Shown: positions 48,563 through 57,632 of the stretch, piece after piece
How positions within the stretch are numbered: the first letter of the stretch is position 1
Layout: each line of letters begins with the position of its first letter
NCBI GenBank assembly: GCA_963777625.1
Contig: CAVZRO010000035.1
Location: 248,001 to 312,000 of the forward strand
Direction of reading: 5' to 3'
DNA from: DATDIC01 sp963777625
GTDB taxonomy: Bacteria; Pseudomonadota; Alphaproteobacteria; Acetobacterales; Acetobacteraceae
DNA: 64,000 bases
Position numbers and translations under genes: made by a program
Notes under the pieces: generated by a model
Databases searched by the model: none
Told to the model about the DNA's origin: nothing
Seen by the model: only the letters and a program-made list of their open reading frames with translations

Positions 48563-49585
48563 TCAGAGCGAGATAAGGATCTTGCCGAACACGTCCCGGC
48601 TTTCCAGTCGGTCGAGCCCGGCCTGGAACGCATCCAGCCCATAGGTGCTGTCGATCACCGGCGGCACGCCGTCGGCGATGCGGGCAAGCGCGCGATGCAG
48701 TGCGCTGATCGGTGCGCCGAACGAGCCGATGATCCGGTATTGCTGCTGAAACAGTTGCATCAGGTTGATGCTGCCGGACGGGCCGGAGGTGGCACCGCAG
48801 GTCACCAGCCGGCCGCCGCGCCGCAGGCTCAGCAGCGAGCCCGCCCAGGTGTCGGCGCCGACATGCTCGAACACCACATCGACGCCGCGTTTGGCGGTGA
48901 GCTTGCGGACCACGCCCTCGAACCGGTCCTGGCGGTAGTTGATGACGTGATCGGCGCCGAGCGCGCGCGCTTTTTCAGCCTTGACGTCGCTGCCGACCGT
49001 GGTGATCACGGTGCAGCCGAGGGCATGGGCGATGCGGATCGCGATGCTGCCGATGCCGGAGCCGCCGGCATGCACCAGGATGGTTTCTCCTGGTTCGAGC
49101 ACGGCGTTGTCGAACAGCATGTGCTCCACGGTGGCATACGCGACTGGGACGCAGGCGGCGTGCTGCATGGCGACGGAAGCGGGCAGCTTCACCAGCAGAC
49201 GGGCGGGGTGGTTCACCAGGTCCTGGGCAAAGCCGCCAATATGGAAGCCGCGCACGCCGGAGGGGTTCTCGCAGAGATTCTCCTTGCCGGCACGGCAGAA
49301 TTTGCAGGTGCCACAGGTGATCGCGGCATACGGGATCACCCGGTCGCCGACCGACAAGCCGGTGACGGAGCCACCGAGCGCCACGATTTCGCCGGCCGCC
49401 TCCGCGCAGACGGTCAGCGGAAACTGCCGGCGCGCGAAGGCCATGCCGCGATAGCCCCACACGTCGATGTGGTTCAGCGACAAATTGCGGATGCGAAGCT
49501 GGGCTTCGTCCGGGGCGGGCGGCGGCGGGGGCGGCAGGTCGCGCAGGGCGATCTCGCGGTCGGCGAGGAGTTGCAGAGCGCGCAT
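48563..49585 (-). CDS. Zinc-type alcohol dehydrogenase of the lipid A long-chain acyl cluster
   Basis: A medium-chain dehydrogenase of 340 residues. Catalytic-domain marks: SLNHIDVWGYRGMAFARRQF, GEIVALGGSVTGLSVGDRVI and the structural-zinc Cys set CGTCKFCRAGKENLC. The cofactor site is ILVHAGGSGIGSIAIRIAHA. The equivalent gene (adh2XL) is a constant member of the acpXL cluster in rhizobia, though its exact reaction, perhaps in making the (omega-1)-hydroxy long chain, is not settled. It is followed directly by lpxXL. Confidence 0.88.
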   Translation of the reverse strand: MRALQLLADREIALRDLPPPPPPAPDEAQLRIRNLSLNHIDVWGYRGMAFARRQFPLTVCAEAAGEIVALGGSVTGLSVGDRVIPYAAITCGTCKFCRAGKENLCENPSGVRGFHIGGFAQDLVNHPARLLVKLPASVAMQHAACVPVAYATVEHMLFDNAVLEPGETILVHAGGSGIGSIAIRIAHALGCTVITTVGSDVKAEKARALGADHVINYRQDRFEGVVRKLTAKRGVDVVFEHVGADTWAGSLLSLRRGGRLVTCGATSGPSGSINLMQLFQQQYRIIGSFGAPISALHRALARIADGVPPVIDSTYGLDAFQAGLDRLESRDVFGKILISL

Positions 49586-49631
49586 GGCTCAGGATGTTGC
49601 CGATGTAACAGTCATGGGTGGCGAGCGGTGC

Positions 49632-49662
49632 GTTGATGGCCGGGACAAGCCCGGCCATGACG
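49632..49662 (-). repeat. Intergenic palindromic repeat, 11626 family (inverted copy)
   Basis: GATGGCCGGGACAAGCCCGG then CCATGACG; on the minus strand it reads CGTCATGGCCGGGCTTGTCC. It lies between fabF1XL and adh. Confidence 0.72.
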
Positions 49663-49724
49663 GGGACCGGCGATCGGCCGCGGCGTGGGGGGCGGCGGTC
49701 GGCCGCGACGGGAATGGGCCGGAG

Positions 49725-51034
49725 TCATTCCGTAACCGCGCCGAATACCAGGCTGACATTCTGGCCGCCGAAACCGAACGAGTTGGAGAGCGCATGCGCC
49801 ACGGTGGCTTCGCGCGCGCGGTTCGGCACGCAATCGAGCGGCAGCGCGGGATCGGGATGCTCGTAATTGATGGTCGGCGGCAGCAGGTGATGGCGCAGGC
49901 TGAGCACGGTGAACGCAGCCTCGATGGCGCCGGCGGCCGACAGCGTGTGGCCGATCATCGACTTGTTCGAGGACATCGGCAGCGAACCCGCCCGGTTGCC
50001 GAACACGGCGGACACGCCCAGCCATTCCATCTTGTCGTTTTCCGGCGTGCCGGTGCCGTGCGCGTTGATGTAGCCGATATCATCGGGCCGCAGGCCGGCG
50101 TCACCGATAGCGTCGCGCATGCAGGCAATGATCGGCTTGCCGTCGGGAGACGATCGCGTCCGGTGAAACGAATCGGCCATCTCGCCGCTGCCTTCAAGAA
50201 TCGCCAGAATCCTGGCGCCGCGCGCGCGGGCGTGAGCCAGGCTTTCCAGCACCAGCGCCGCTGCGCCCTCGGCCATCACAAAGCCGTCGCGATCCTTGCT
50301 GAACGGCCGGGCCGCCGAATTCGGGCGGGTCGTTGCGGGTGGACAGAGCCGACAACAGAGAGAAGCGGATCAGCAATTCCAGGTTCACCGAGGCGTCGGT
50401 GCCGACGCAAAGCGCCGCGCCGGTCTCGCCACGCCGGATCGCTTCCAGCCCGAGCTGGATCGCGGTCCCGCCCGAGGCGCAGGCCGTGGAGGTGGCAATC
50501 GGCGAACCGATGGTGCCGAAGCGCGCGGCAAGCGCCTCGGCGACCGAGCCGAACAGGAAACGCTGATAGTTGCGATCGAAGTCGCCGGCCGCGGCGGCGC
50601 GCAGCAGGTCGGCGTAGCGTGGCCGGGGCGGCGCCCGATGCGGCGGCAACGGCCTGGCGCTGCGGCCATTCCATCTCCACCGGAGCGAGCGCCAGGAACA
50701 GCGGGCCTGGAAAGGCGCCCGGACTGCCGATGCCGGCAGCGGCCACGGCTTCCTCGATCACCAGCCCGGCCATCGCTTCGGCCAGGGCGGCGGAGGACGG
50801 CTGCGGCAACGGCACGAAGTCCACCGTCCCGGCAACCGTCGTGCGCAGCCCGGCAACGGAGAACCGGCTGATCCGGTGCAGCCCCAATTCCCCCGCGGTC
50901 AACCGGCGCCAGTTGTCGCTCACACCCTGGCCGAGCGAGCTGAGTATGCCCAGGCCGGTGATCACGACAATCGGGCGGCCGGCGTGGTCCAATTGGGCAT
51001 GGTCCAGTCGGGCGTGCATGGCTGCTTCTGTCAT
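49725..51034 (-). CDS. fabF1XL: Beta-ketoacyl-ACP synthase of the lipid A long-chain acyl cluster, two frameshifts
   Basis: A KAS II-type condensing enzyme. Start ATG at 51034 overlaps the fabF2XL stop (ATGA). The protein runs from VVITGLGILSSLGQGVSDNW, slips near 50645 into FLFGSVAEALAARFGTIGSP with the catalytic Cys in TSTACASGGTAIQLGLEAIR, and slips again near 50305 into KDRDGFVMAEGAAALVLESL. The two catalytic His are in YINAHGTGTPENDK and SNKSMIGHTLSAAGAIEAAF. The C-H-H triad is therefore complete. It extends the AcpXL-bound chain together with FabF2XL. Both slips are probably assembly indels. Confidence 0.88.
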
Positions 51035-52228
51035 GCCTCGGTGACGAGCGCGAGCGCCTCGCCGCGCCAATGGCCCCAGCCGGTGACCAGGACCTGATGC
51101 AGCTTGCCTTGCATGGGGGTTTCGGCCGGTTCCAGCGGTGGAAACAACTGTCCCTCCGAGACCGCCAGGGCAGCGAGGGCGATTGCCGCCGGGAAGGCCG
51201 GTTCCAGCGAGTGGCCGAGGGCCGTGGCGACGGCCCGGACCGGCAGGCCGATGCGGTCGAGGAAGGCCGCGTTCTTCCGCCGTGGCGCTGCCGGCTCCGG
51301 ACGCCGCCGATAGGACGGCCGCGCGGGTCGGATCCAGCAGGTCGCCCATCGCCTCAAGCTGGCGGGCGGCATTGGCGGTCGCCGCCCCAGGCTGCCGGCG
51401 GCTGCGGTCGGTACCGATCGCGGCAATGGCGGCGAACGCCGAGGCGCCACGCGCCTCGGCATGTGCGCGGCTCTCGATCACCAGGAAACAACCGAGCGAG
51501 CCCAGGGCAATTCCGCCACCTTCGGCCTGGCGGGCCCAGACCGGTTGGAACGGCTGGGCCCATAATGTGCGCCCCATCGCGTAGTGCAGCAGGAGTTCCG
51601 GGCGCTGCGCGTTGCATGACGCGCCAACCAGGAACAGGTCCCCCTGCCCCGCCGCAATCCGGGCGCAGGCGATGCGCACCGCGTCCGCTCCCGCCGGTTC
51701 CTCCCCCATGAAGGTGCGCGACGAGCCGACCACCCCGTGTACGATCGAGATGTTGCCCGCCAGCAGGTTGGATAGCTGGGCCAGGAACAGGGTCGGCCGC
51801 AAATCCGTCATCAGCCGTTCGTTCAGCAGCGCGGCGGGATCCGGTGCGGCGGGCAGCGCCGACAGGATCGCTTCATCGACCGCCGGATCGCGCTCGCCTC
51901 CGCCGGCGGCGACGATCATGTGAGTGCGCGCCAGCAGCGCCGGATCGCCCTTGATGCCGGCTTCCTGCAGGGCCAGTCCGGCCGCATAGGTGCCGATGCG
52001 CTGCCACGGCTCCATCTGGCGCTGGTCGCCGCGCTTGGGGATCTGGCGGTCGAATTCCAGAGGGACGATCGGATGCACGGAAAATGGCGCGAAGCTGGTT
52101 TCGTCCACTACGGGGGTGAAGCCGGACGGGGTGGAGGTGGACAGCGCGGCCCGATGCGCGGCCAGCCCCTCACCCAGGCAGGAGACGAGGCCGATACCGG
52201 TGATCAGGGCGTCACGGTCACGTGGCAT
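51031..52228 (-). CDS. fabF2XL: Second beta-ketoacyl synthase-like protein of the cluster, lacking the active-site Cys; frameshifted
   Basis: Start ATG at 52228 gives MPRDRDALITGIGLVSCLGE, overlapping the fabZXL end by 11 bases. The nucleophile region reads GNISIVHGVVGSSRTFMGEE, so the catalytic Cys of KAS enzymes is absent. The same GSSRTFMGEE appears, from memory, in rhizobial FabF2XL, which suggests a chain-length-factor-like partner for FabF1XL. Further marks are GGGIALGSLGCFLVIESRAH and, after a slip near 51280, KNAAFLDRIGLPVRAVATAL. About 400 residues when corrected. Confidence 0.86.
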
Positions 52229-52691
52229 CCAGCAGCTCCCGCGGGATGCCGACGCGATGGGCGGCCTCCAGCATCCGGGCACGCAGCGACGGATTGGGAA
52301 ACGGCGCCAGGCGGTAGGTCAGTTCCGCCTCGGCGACGGTTTTGCCGCTGGCTTCGAGCCGGCCGGACATGATGGCATAGCCGGACCCGTCATGCAGCAG
52401 CCGTACCTCCGCGGCGAGCTGGGTGGAAGGTGCGACGAAGGCACGCAACTTGGCCTCCTTCACCTGGGCGAGGAAGGCCATGCGGTCGAAGCGGTGCAGC
52501 GCCAGCAGCAGCCAGCCGCCGGTCTGGGCCATGGTCTCGATCATCAGCACGCCCGGCAGGATCGGGTAGTCGGGGAAGTGGCCCTCGAACACCGGGCTGG
52601 TTGCCGGCACCGCGCATTCGGCCCGCACCAAGCCGCCGGGGAGGTCGATCGCCGCGACCCGGTCCACCATCTGGAACTGTTCCAGCCGCAT
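52218..52691 (-). CDS. fabZXL: 3-hydroxyacyl-ACP dehydratase of the cluster
   Basis: A hot-dog-fold FabZ-like protein of 157 residues. The motif VFEGHFPDYPILPGVLMIET has the catalytic His, and AQTGGWLLLALHRFDRMAFL follows. It dehydrates 3-hydroxyacyl-AcpXL during chain extension. It starts 10 bases after acpXL ends and overlaps fabF2XL by 11 bases, so the genes are translated as a tight unit. Confidence 0.9.
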   Translation of the reverse strand: MRLEQFQMVDRVAAIDLPGGLVRAECAVPATSPVFEGHFPDYPILPGVLMIETMAQTGGWLLLALHRFDRMAFLAQVKEAKLRAFVAPSTQLAAEVRLLHDGSGYAIMSGRLEASGKTVAEAELTYRLAPFPNPSLRARMLEAAHRVGIPRELLDAT

Positions 52692-52701
52692 GACTGGCGG
52701 C

Positions 52702-52980
52702 TCAGGCCTTCGTCGCGACCAACGAGTCGATGTTCGAGCAGAGGTCCTGCATGACGAAATACCGGTCGGAGGTGACCTTGCCTTCGTTCACGTCCTGCGT
52801 CCATTGTTCAAGCGGCATCTTGATGCCGAACGCCTTGTCGATGGCGAACGCGACATCCAGAAAATCCAGGCTGTCGATGCCGAGATCGTCGATGGCGTGG
52901 CTCTCCGGGGTGATCTTCTCCCGCGGGATGTCGCACGTTTCCGATATGATCCCGGCAACCGTGTCGAACGTAGACGCCAT
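52702..52980 (-). CDS. acpXL: Acyl carrier protein for lipid A very-long-chain fatty acid
   Basis: AcpXL carries the very-long-chain acyl group. The 92-residue protein reads MASTFDTVAGIISETCDIPR then SHAIDDLGIDSLDFLDVAFA, with the phosphopantetheine Ser in DSLDF, then AFGIKMPLEQWTQDVNEGKV, nearly as in rhizobial AcpXL. ATG at 52980 is chosen by that likeness; a start at 53019 adds an unrelated leader. It is the first gene of the minus-strand cluster acpXL-fabZXL-fabF2XL-fabF1XL-adh-lpxXL. Confidence 0.95.
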   Translation of the reverse strand: MASTFDTVAGIISETCDIPREKITPESHAIDDLGIDSLDFLDVAFAIDKAFGIKMPLEQWTQDVNEGKVTSDRYFVMQDLCSNIDSLVATKA

Positions 52981-53104
52981 AAATCGACCGACCCCTGCTA
53001 TCGGGGGCACTAACACCACACCGTACCGGGCGCCGCAAGTGGCGGGATGACAGGCCCCGGCGCCCCGGGGGTCCGGCTCTGGAGGCCGCCCCAGGCTTCC
53101 ATTT

Positions 53105-53400
53105 TCAGCGCGTCGGACGCTGTGTCGAACTGTTTTTCGCGGGCAAATTCACGCCGATCTGCCCCGATCGCTGCGAGCGCGGCTTCGCCGCGGCGGCCAC
53201 CAAATCGTCGCGCGCCGGGCGTCCTTCTTCTCCCGCGTGGAATAGACCGCGAGAACTGTCGGCCCCTTGCCGGGGACCAGACCACGGCAATGTCGCTGGC
53301 CGTGCCGCAATCGCCCGATCCGGTCTTGTCGCCGACTTGCCATCCCGTGGGGGCCACGAACAGCACGGTGCGGCGGGTGGCCAATGCCGTCATCGACATC
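53105..53400 (-). pseudogene. Remnant of a class A beta-lactamase (C-terminal part)
   Basis: Starting just after the LysR stop, the frame reads RRTVLFVAPTGWQVGDKTGS then GDCGTASDIAVVW, which is the KTG box region of class A beta-lactamases. It then slips into other frames (GPTVLAVYSTREKKDARR; KNSSTQRP-like end). The N-terminal two thirds, including the S-x-x-K active site, are absent, and the Tyr usual after GSGD is Cys. It is a decayed fragment between acpXL and a lysR gene. Confidence 0.7.
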
Positions 53401-53401
53401 T

Positions 53402-54343
53402 TCAATCGGTCCGGCGATGCACCCTGGTCAATTCCTCGGCCAGTTTCGCCAGCCACTCGCAAAATTCGGTGCTGACGGGATTCTCCGGACCGTGCGTCGG
53501 AAGATAGGCGAAGTAAGTCCGTGCCGGCAGGCTGACCTCGGGAAAGGGCGTCACCAGCCGTCCCGCGGCAAGATCATCGCCGACCAGCGCGGTCGGTCCC
53601 ACCGCTACGCCGAGGCCATCGATCGCGGCCTGGATCGACAGATAGAAATGGTCCAGCGTCAATGCCGCCGCCGGCTGCAATCCCGCATGACCGGCCTCGG
53701 TCAGCCAGTCATGCCAGAGTCTCGGCATGGTGGCGACGTGGAGCAACGTGTGCCGCTCCAGGTCGGCGACCATCCTCAGCGGATTCCGCGTTATGGCGGC
53801 AGGGCTGCAGACGGGCAGCCGGCGCTCGCCCAGCACGGGACGGGCGGTGAAGCCGTGGAACGTGTCCGGGCCACCGCGGATCACCACGTCGTACTCCTCC
53901 GGCAAGGCATCGACGGGCTCGTTGGAGGTGGTCAGCCGCACCTCGATGCCGGGATGCGCCTCGCGGAACAAGGTCAGGCGCGGCAGCAGCCAGCGCAGGC
54001 TGAACGTCGCCAGCGCATTGACGCGCAGCACCGTGGCCATCGGGCCACCCCGCCGCTCCCTGTGCTGCCGTGCCGCCGCTGAGATGCGGTCGAGCGCCGG
54101 CCTGAACTCGGCCAGCAGGGCGTCGCCGTCTGGCGTCAGTGCCACGCCGCGGTTCAGCCGCCGGAACAGCGCCGGCGCGCCGAGCCATTCCTCCAGCAGG
54201 TGGACCTGGCGGCTGATCGCGCCGTGGGTGACGCCGAGTTCCGCGGCGGCGTCCTTGAAGCTGCCGCGGCGGGCAGCGGCTTCGAAGGCGCGCACCGCGT
54301 TCAGCGGCGGCAGAAGCCGGCGTTGCGGAGATGCGCGCAACAT
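53402..54343 (-). CDS. LysR-type transcriptional regulator (GcvA/AmpR-like)
   Basis: N-terminal winged helix: LPPLNAVRAFEAAARRGSFK then DAAAELGVTHGAISRQVHLL followed by EEWLGAPALFRR, the pattern of the GcvA/AmpR branch. The effector domain follows with YDVVIRGGPDTFHGFTARPV. It is divergent from the MFS gene (131 bases between starts), which is the likely target. A beta-lactamase fragment directly downstream hints that the regulator once belonged to an AmpR-type pair, but that is inference. 313 residues, intact. Confidence 0.9.
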   Translation of the reverse strand: MLRASPQRRLLPPLNAVRAFEAAARRGSFKDAAAELGVTHGAISRQVHLLEEWLGAPALFRRLNRGVALTPDGDALLAEFRPALDRISAAARQHRERRGGPMATVLRVNALATFSLRWLLPRLTLFREAHPGIEVRLTTSNEPVDALPEEYDVVIRGGPDTFHGFTARPVLGERRLPVCSPAAITRNPLRMVADLERHTLLHVATMPRLWHDWLTEAGHAGLQPAAALTLDHFYLSIQAAIDGLGVAVGPTALVGDDLAAGRLVTPFPEVSLPARTYFAYLPTHGPENPVSTEFCEWLAKLAEELTRVHRRTD

Positions 54344-54474
54344 GATGTGAGTTTTCCTGACCTAATCCCGCAAAATAGATCATTTGTGGGGTGCACGGCA
54401 AATGCCCATGCTGTCGGAGGTGAGATTTCGTCGCCTGAGCCATCAGCCAGGTGAGACGCGTGGAGGAACCACGG

Positions 54475-55695
54475 ATGAGCCACCTTGCTGTCTCCCCGCC
54501 TGCCATCCTGGACCGGCCTGGGAAGGCGCGCGCCCAACGCACCCTGGCGCTTGCCGGGCTCGCCCACGCACTGCACGACGGCTTCACCGATATGATCTAC
54601 GTGCTCCTGCCGGTGTGGCAGGTACAGTTCGACCTCGGGTACGGCTCGCTGGCAGTTCTGCGCGCCCTGTACGTGGGCGCGCTGGCCGCGCTGCAGGTGC
54701 CGTCCGGCCATCTGGCGCAGCATGTGGACGCGCGGACGGTGCTCGTGCTTGGCACGCTGCTGAGCGCCGGCGGTTACGCCCTGGCCGGGTTTTCGGGCAG
54801 CCTGGCGGGATTGTGCGCCTTTCTCGCGCTGGCCGGAGCCGGTGGCAGCACGCAGCACCCGCTTGCCTCGGCGGCCGTATCGAGAGCCTATGGCGGGGCG
54901 GCCCGCGGCCCGCTCGGCACCTACAATTTCGCCGGGGATGTCGGCAAGGCCGCGCTCCCGCCGGCTGTCGCCCTACTGCTGACCGTCATGGACTGGCGCA
55001 CGACGCTCTGGGTCGTGGCGGGGCTGGGCACCGGGGTGGCGCTGCTGATCTGGTGGCTCATGCCGCTGGTCTCGATGCCTCGTATGGCTGCCATGAGGTC
55101 CGCTGCCCCCGTCACTGACATTCCCGGCAAGGGTGGCTTCGGGCTGCTTCTTGCGATCGGCGTGCTGGACAGTGCGGCGCGCATGGGCTTCCTGCTGTTC
55201 CTGCCGTTCCTTCTCCGGGCCAAGGGCGCGCCGTTGACCACGGTCGGACTGGCTCTGTCCCTGGTCTTCATCGGCGGCGCGTGTGGCAAGGCGGCTTGCG
55301 GATGGCTGGGTGTGCGGCTCGGCCTAGTTGCAACCGTGATCGTGACCGAGGTTGGTACCGCCATGGCGATCCTGGCCGTACTCGCCCTGCCGCTCACCCC
55401 GAGCCTGACCTTGCTGCCGCTGCTGGGGGTGATGCTCAACGGCACATCATCGGTGCTCTACGGCACAGTGCCGGAACTCGTGGCCACCGAGAGAGTCGAG
55501 CGCGCCTTCGCGTTGTTTTACACGGGCACGCTTGGATCGAGCGCACTGGCGCCCGTGCTTTATGGGCGGCTCGGTGACGCAGGCGGACCGGCCTGGGCGA
55601 CTGCGGCGGCGGCCGCGACGGCGCTGGGGGTCGTGCCGCTTATCCTACTGCTGTCGCCGCGGCTGGCATCGTTCGCCCACGCGGAGACCGCCTGA
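54475..55695 (+). CDS. MFS transporter
   Basis: A 12-helix major facilitator protein of 406 residues. It opens MSHLAVSPPAILDRPGKARA and has HALHDGFTDMIYVLLPVWQV in helix 1, typical of the fosmidomycin-resistance (Fsr)-like branch, and GTYNFAGDVGKAALPPAVAL in helix 5. It is probably an efflux pump. ATG at 54475 has GGAGG 9-13 bases upstream. The divergent LysR regulator should control it. Confidence 0.88.
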   Translation: MSHLAVSPPAILDRPGKARAQRTLALAGLAHALHDGFTDMIYVLLPVWQVQFDLGYGSLAVLRALYVGALAALQVPSGHLAQHVDARTVLVLGTLLSAGGYALAGFSGSLAGLCAFLALAGAGGSTQHPLASAAVSRAYGGAARGPLGTYNFAGDVGKAALPPAVALLLTVMDWRTTLWVVAGLGTGVALLIWWLMPLVSMPRMAAMRSAAPVTDIPGKGGFGLLLAIGVLDSAARMGFLLFLPFLLRAKGAPLTTVGLALSLVFIGGACGKAACGWLGVRLGLVATVIVTEVGTAMAILAVLALPLTPSLTLLPLLGVMLNGTSSVLYGTVPELVATERVERAFALFYTGTLGSSALAPVLYGRLGDAGGPAWATAAAAATALGVVPLILLLSPRLASFAHAETA

Positions 55696-55740
55696 TCCCT
55701 GCTTCGGCAGCGAGCCGGCGCGTGCTCTGTGGGCTCCGAC

Positions 55741-56043
55741 TTACATCCAGTGGGCCGGCTGCCACGCCCATCCGGCGGTGGTCTGCTGCCAATAGCCAGG
55801 CATGAACATGTTGCTGTGGGTGCCCTGCGGGACATACAGCCCCGGCGCCCACGCGTAGCCGGCGCCGTTCCAGTCCCAGTGACCCGGCTGCCAGATCAAC
55901 GGCGTGGCAGACACCGGTGGCGGCGGGATCGTTTCGGCCCGCTGCGGCGGAACCGGAGGATAGGCGGCCGTGGTGGCGACGACGCAGCCCGATAGCAGGC
56001 AGGCCGCGCCCAGCAGGGCGGCGGCAAGGACAGGGTGTTTCAT
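55741..56043 (-). CDS. Small lipoprotein with YxWxxG/W-rich repeats
   Basis: A lipobox (LLGAACLLSGC) in the N-terminal 20 residues is followed by a Pro-rich part and two Trp/Tyr-rich units: WQPGHWDWNGAGYAWAPGLY and MPGYWQQTTAGWAWQPAHWM. This resembles the YXWGXW repeat family of outer-membrane lipoproteins, of unknown role. ATG at 56043 is preferred over 56109, which would put extra residues before the signal. It ends close to the MFS gene and follows ispDF on the same strand. Confidence 0.8.
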   Translation of the reverse strand: MKHPVLAAALLGAACLLSGCVVATTAAYPPVPPQRAETIPPPPVSATPLIWQPGHWDWNGAGYAWAPGLYVPQGTHSNMFMPGYWQQTTAGWAWQPAHWM

Positions 56044-56125
56044 CCGGTCTGTCTCCCTGGGTCCATTCGCGATATGCAAGAGATGGCGCAGCCGGCCCGC
56101 GCTGTCCATGGCGGTAGCCGGGAGT

Positions 56126-57259
56126 TCAGGGCGGCAGAAGGATTGTGGCGACGGCCTGGGCGGCGATGCCTTCGCCGCGGCCGGTGAAGCCGAGGCGCTC
56201 CGTGGTGGTCGCCTTCACCGAGACGGCCGCGATATCGGTGCCCAGCAACGCGGCCAGACGGCGGCGCATGGCATCGGCATGCGGCGTAATCTTCGGGCGC
56301 TCGCAGATCAGGGTGACGTCGGCATTGGCCAGCACCCCGCCGCGCGCGGCGATGCGCCCGGCGGCATGCGTCAGGAAGCGGGCACTGTCGGCGTCCTTCC
56401 AGGCGGCCTCGGTCGGGGGGAAGTGACGCCCGATATCGCCTTCGGCCAGGGCGCCGTAGATGGCGTCGCACAGCGCGTGGATGCCGACATCGGCGTCCGA
56501 GTGGCCGGCAAGCCCCTGGTCGTGGGGGACCGTGACGCCGCACAGCACCAACGGACGGCCGGATGCCAGGGCGTGGACGTCGAAGCCGGTGCCGGTGCGG
56601 GGAATCATCCGGCCGGCGAGGATGCGTTCCAGGCGCAACAGGTCCTCCTTGTAGGTGAGTTTGATGTTGTCCTCCGAGCCGGGGACGATGGCGACGGCGC
56701 CACCGGCGGCTTCCAGCAGGGCGGCATCGTCGGTGGCGTTAGCGGCGGGGGCGGCACGGTGGGCGGCGAGCAGGGCGGGGAAGCGAAACGCCTGCGGGGT
56801 CTGGGCGCGGTACAGTCCGGCGCGCGCCACGGTTTCCGTGATGCGATCGCCGGCGACGCGCTTCAGCGTATCGGCGACGGGAATGGCGGGGATGGCGCCC
56901 GGCGCGGCCTCCAGCGCGGCAAGCAGAGCCTGAATGGTGCCTGGCGGAATGAATGGCCGGGCTGCGTCGTGCACCAGGACGAGATCGGGATGATGGGGCG
57001 CCAGAGCTTCGAGCCCGGCGCGGACGCTTTCCTGTCGCGTGGCGCCGCCTTGTACCGGTGGGAGGTGATGGAGGCCGGCGAGCGCCTGGGCGATCGGGCC
57101 GGTGTCACCCACAGGTTGCAGCAGCGTGACATAAGGGTCGAGCGCCTCCGCCGCGTGTCGGATCGGCGGGCGCCCGAGCAGCGGGGCGAACTGCTTCGGG
57201 ATGTCGGTGCCGAAGCGGGTGCCGGTGCCGGCAGCGACCAGGATGGCGGCGATGGGCAT
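56126..57259 (-). CDS. ispDF: Bifunctional IspD/IspF, MEP isoprenoid pathway
   Basis: The N-terminal half is 2-C-methyl-D-erythritol 4-phosphate cytidylyltransferase: AAILVAAGTGTRFGTDIPKQ, VLVHDAARPFIPPGTIQALL and ATDDAALLEAAGGAVAIVPG. The C-terminal half is the MECDP synthase: TGFDVHALASGRPLVLCGVT (Asp, His ligands), LAGHSDADVGIHALCDAIYG and VSVKATTTERLGFTGRGEGI. The fusion is typical of alphaproteobacteria. 377 residues, intact. Upstream 5' DNA holds imperfect inverted repeats (57298-57351). Confidence 0.96.
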   Translation of the reverse strand: MPIAAILVAAGTGTRFGTDIPKQFAPLLGRPPIRHAAEALDPYVTLLQPVGDTGPIAQALAGLHHLPPVQGGATRQESVRAGLEALAPHHPDLVLVHDAARPFIPPGTIQALLAALEAAPGAIPAIPVADTLKRVAGDRITETVARAGLYRAQTPQAFRFPALLAAHRAAPAANATDDAALLEAAGGAVAIVPGSEDNIKLTYKEDLLRLERILAGRMIPRTGTGFDVHALASGRPLVLCGVTVPHDQGLAGHSDADVGIHALCDAIYGALAEGDIGRHFPPTEAAWKDADSARFLTHAAGRIAARGGVLANADVTLICERPKITPHADAMRRRLAALLGTDIAAVSVKATTTERLGFTGRGEGIAAQAVATILLPP

Positions 57260-57632
57260 GGCAAGGATTTTCCCCGGTGGTCGTTAGAGCGTGAACGGGT
57301 GTGCGCACCGGAGAAGGCGGATCCTTCGTCGGCCGGCGCACACAGCCGTCTCTGGATCGGGTCATTCTAACAGCGTCCGAATCAGGCCGTGGCCGTCGCA
57401 AGTCGCCTGGACATCGCGTGTCTGAACCAGTCGCTCATCGATAACCGCCGGACAAAGGTCTCCCATGTTTCTCCTACGGAGTGATTTGTCCAGGTTACGA
57501 TGATAGCGGTGGAAACCAACTCCTGAGTGTGAAAGTAAGTACAGCTTTCAAGGCCTTGGCCGTAGGACGAATCCTCATTGCTCGAATTCGATTTCAAGCG
57601 AGACGTTGACAATGTCAAGCGTCCCACTGAAA
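57260..57632. other. Non-coding stretch between ispDF and the R-M pair
   Basis: No supported gene. An imperfect inverted repeat (about 57298-57351, GTGTGCGC ... GCGCACAC) lies close to the ispDF start. The part next to the restriction gene is less GC-rich than the rest. A short minus-strand frame at 57382-57627 is not protein-like enough to call. Confidence 0.5.

Noticed and set aside
57382..57627. 81-codon minus-strand ORF upstream of ispDF
   Set aside because: No recognisable family, odd composition and no ribosome site; more likely non-coding DNA.
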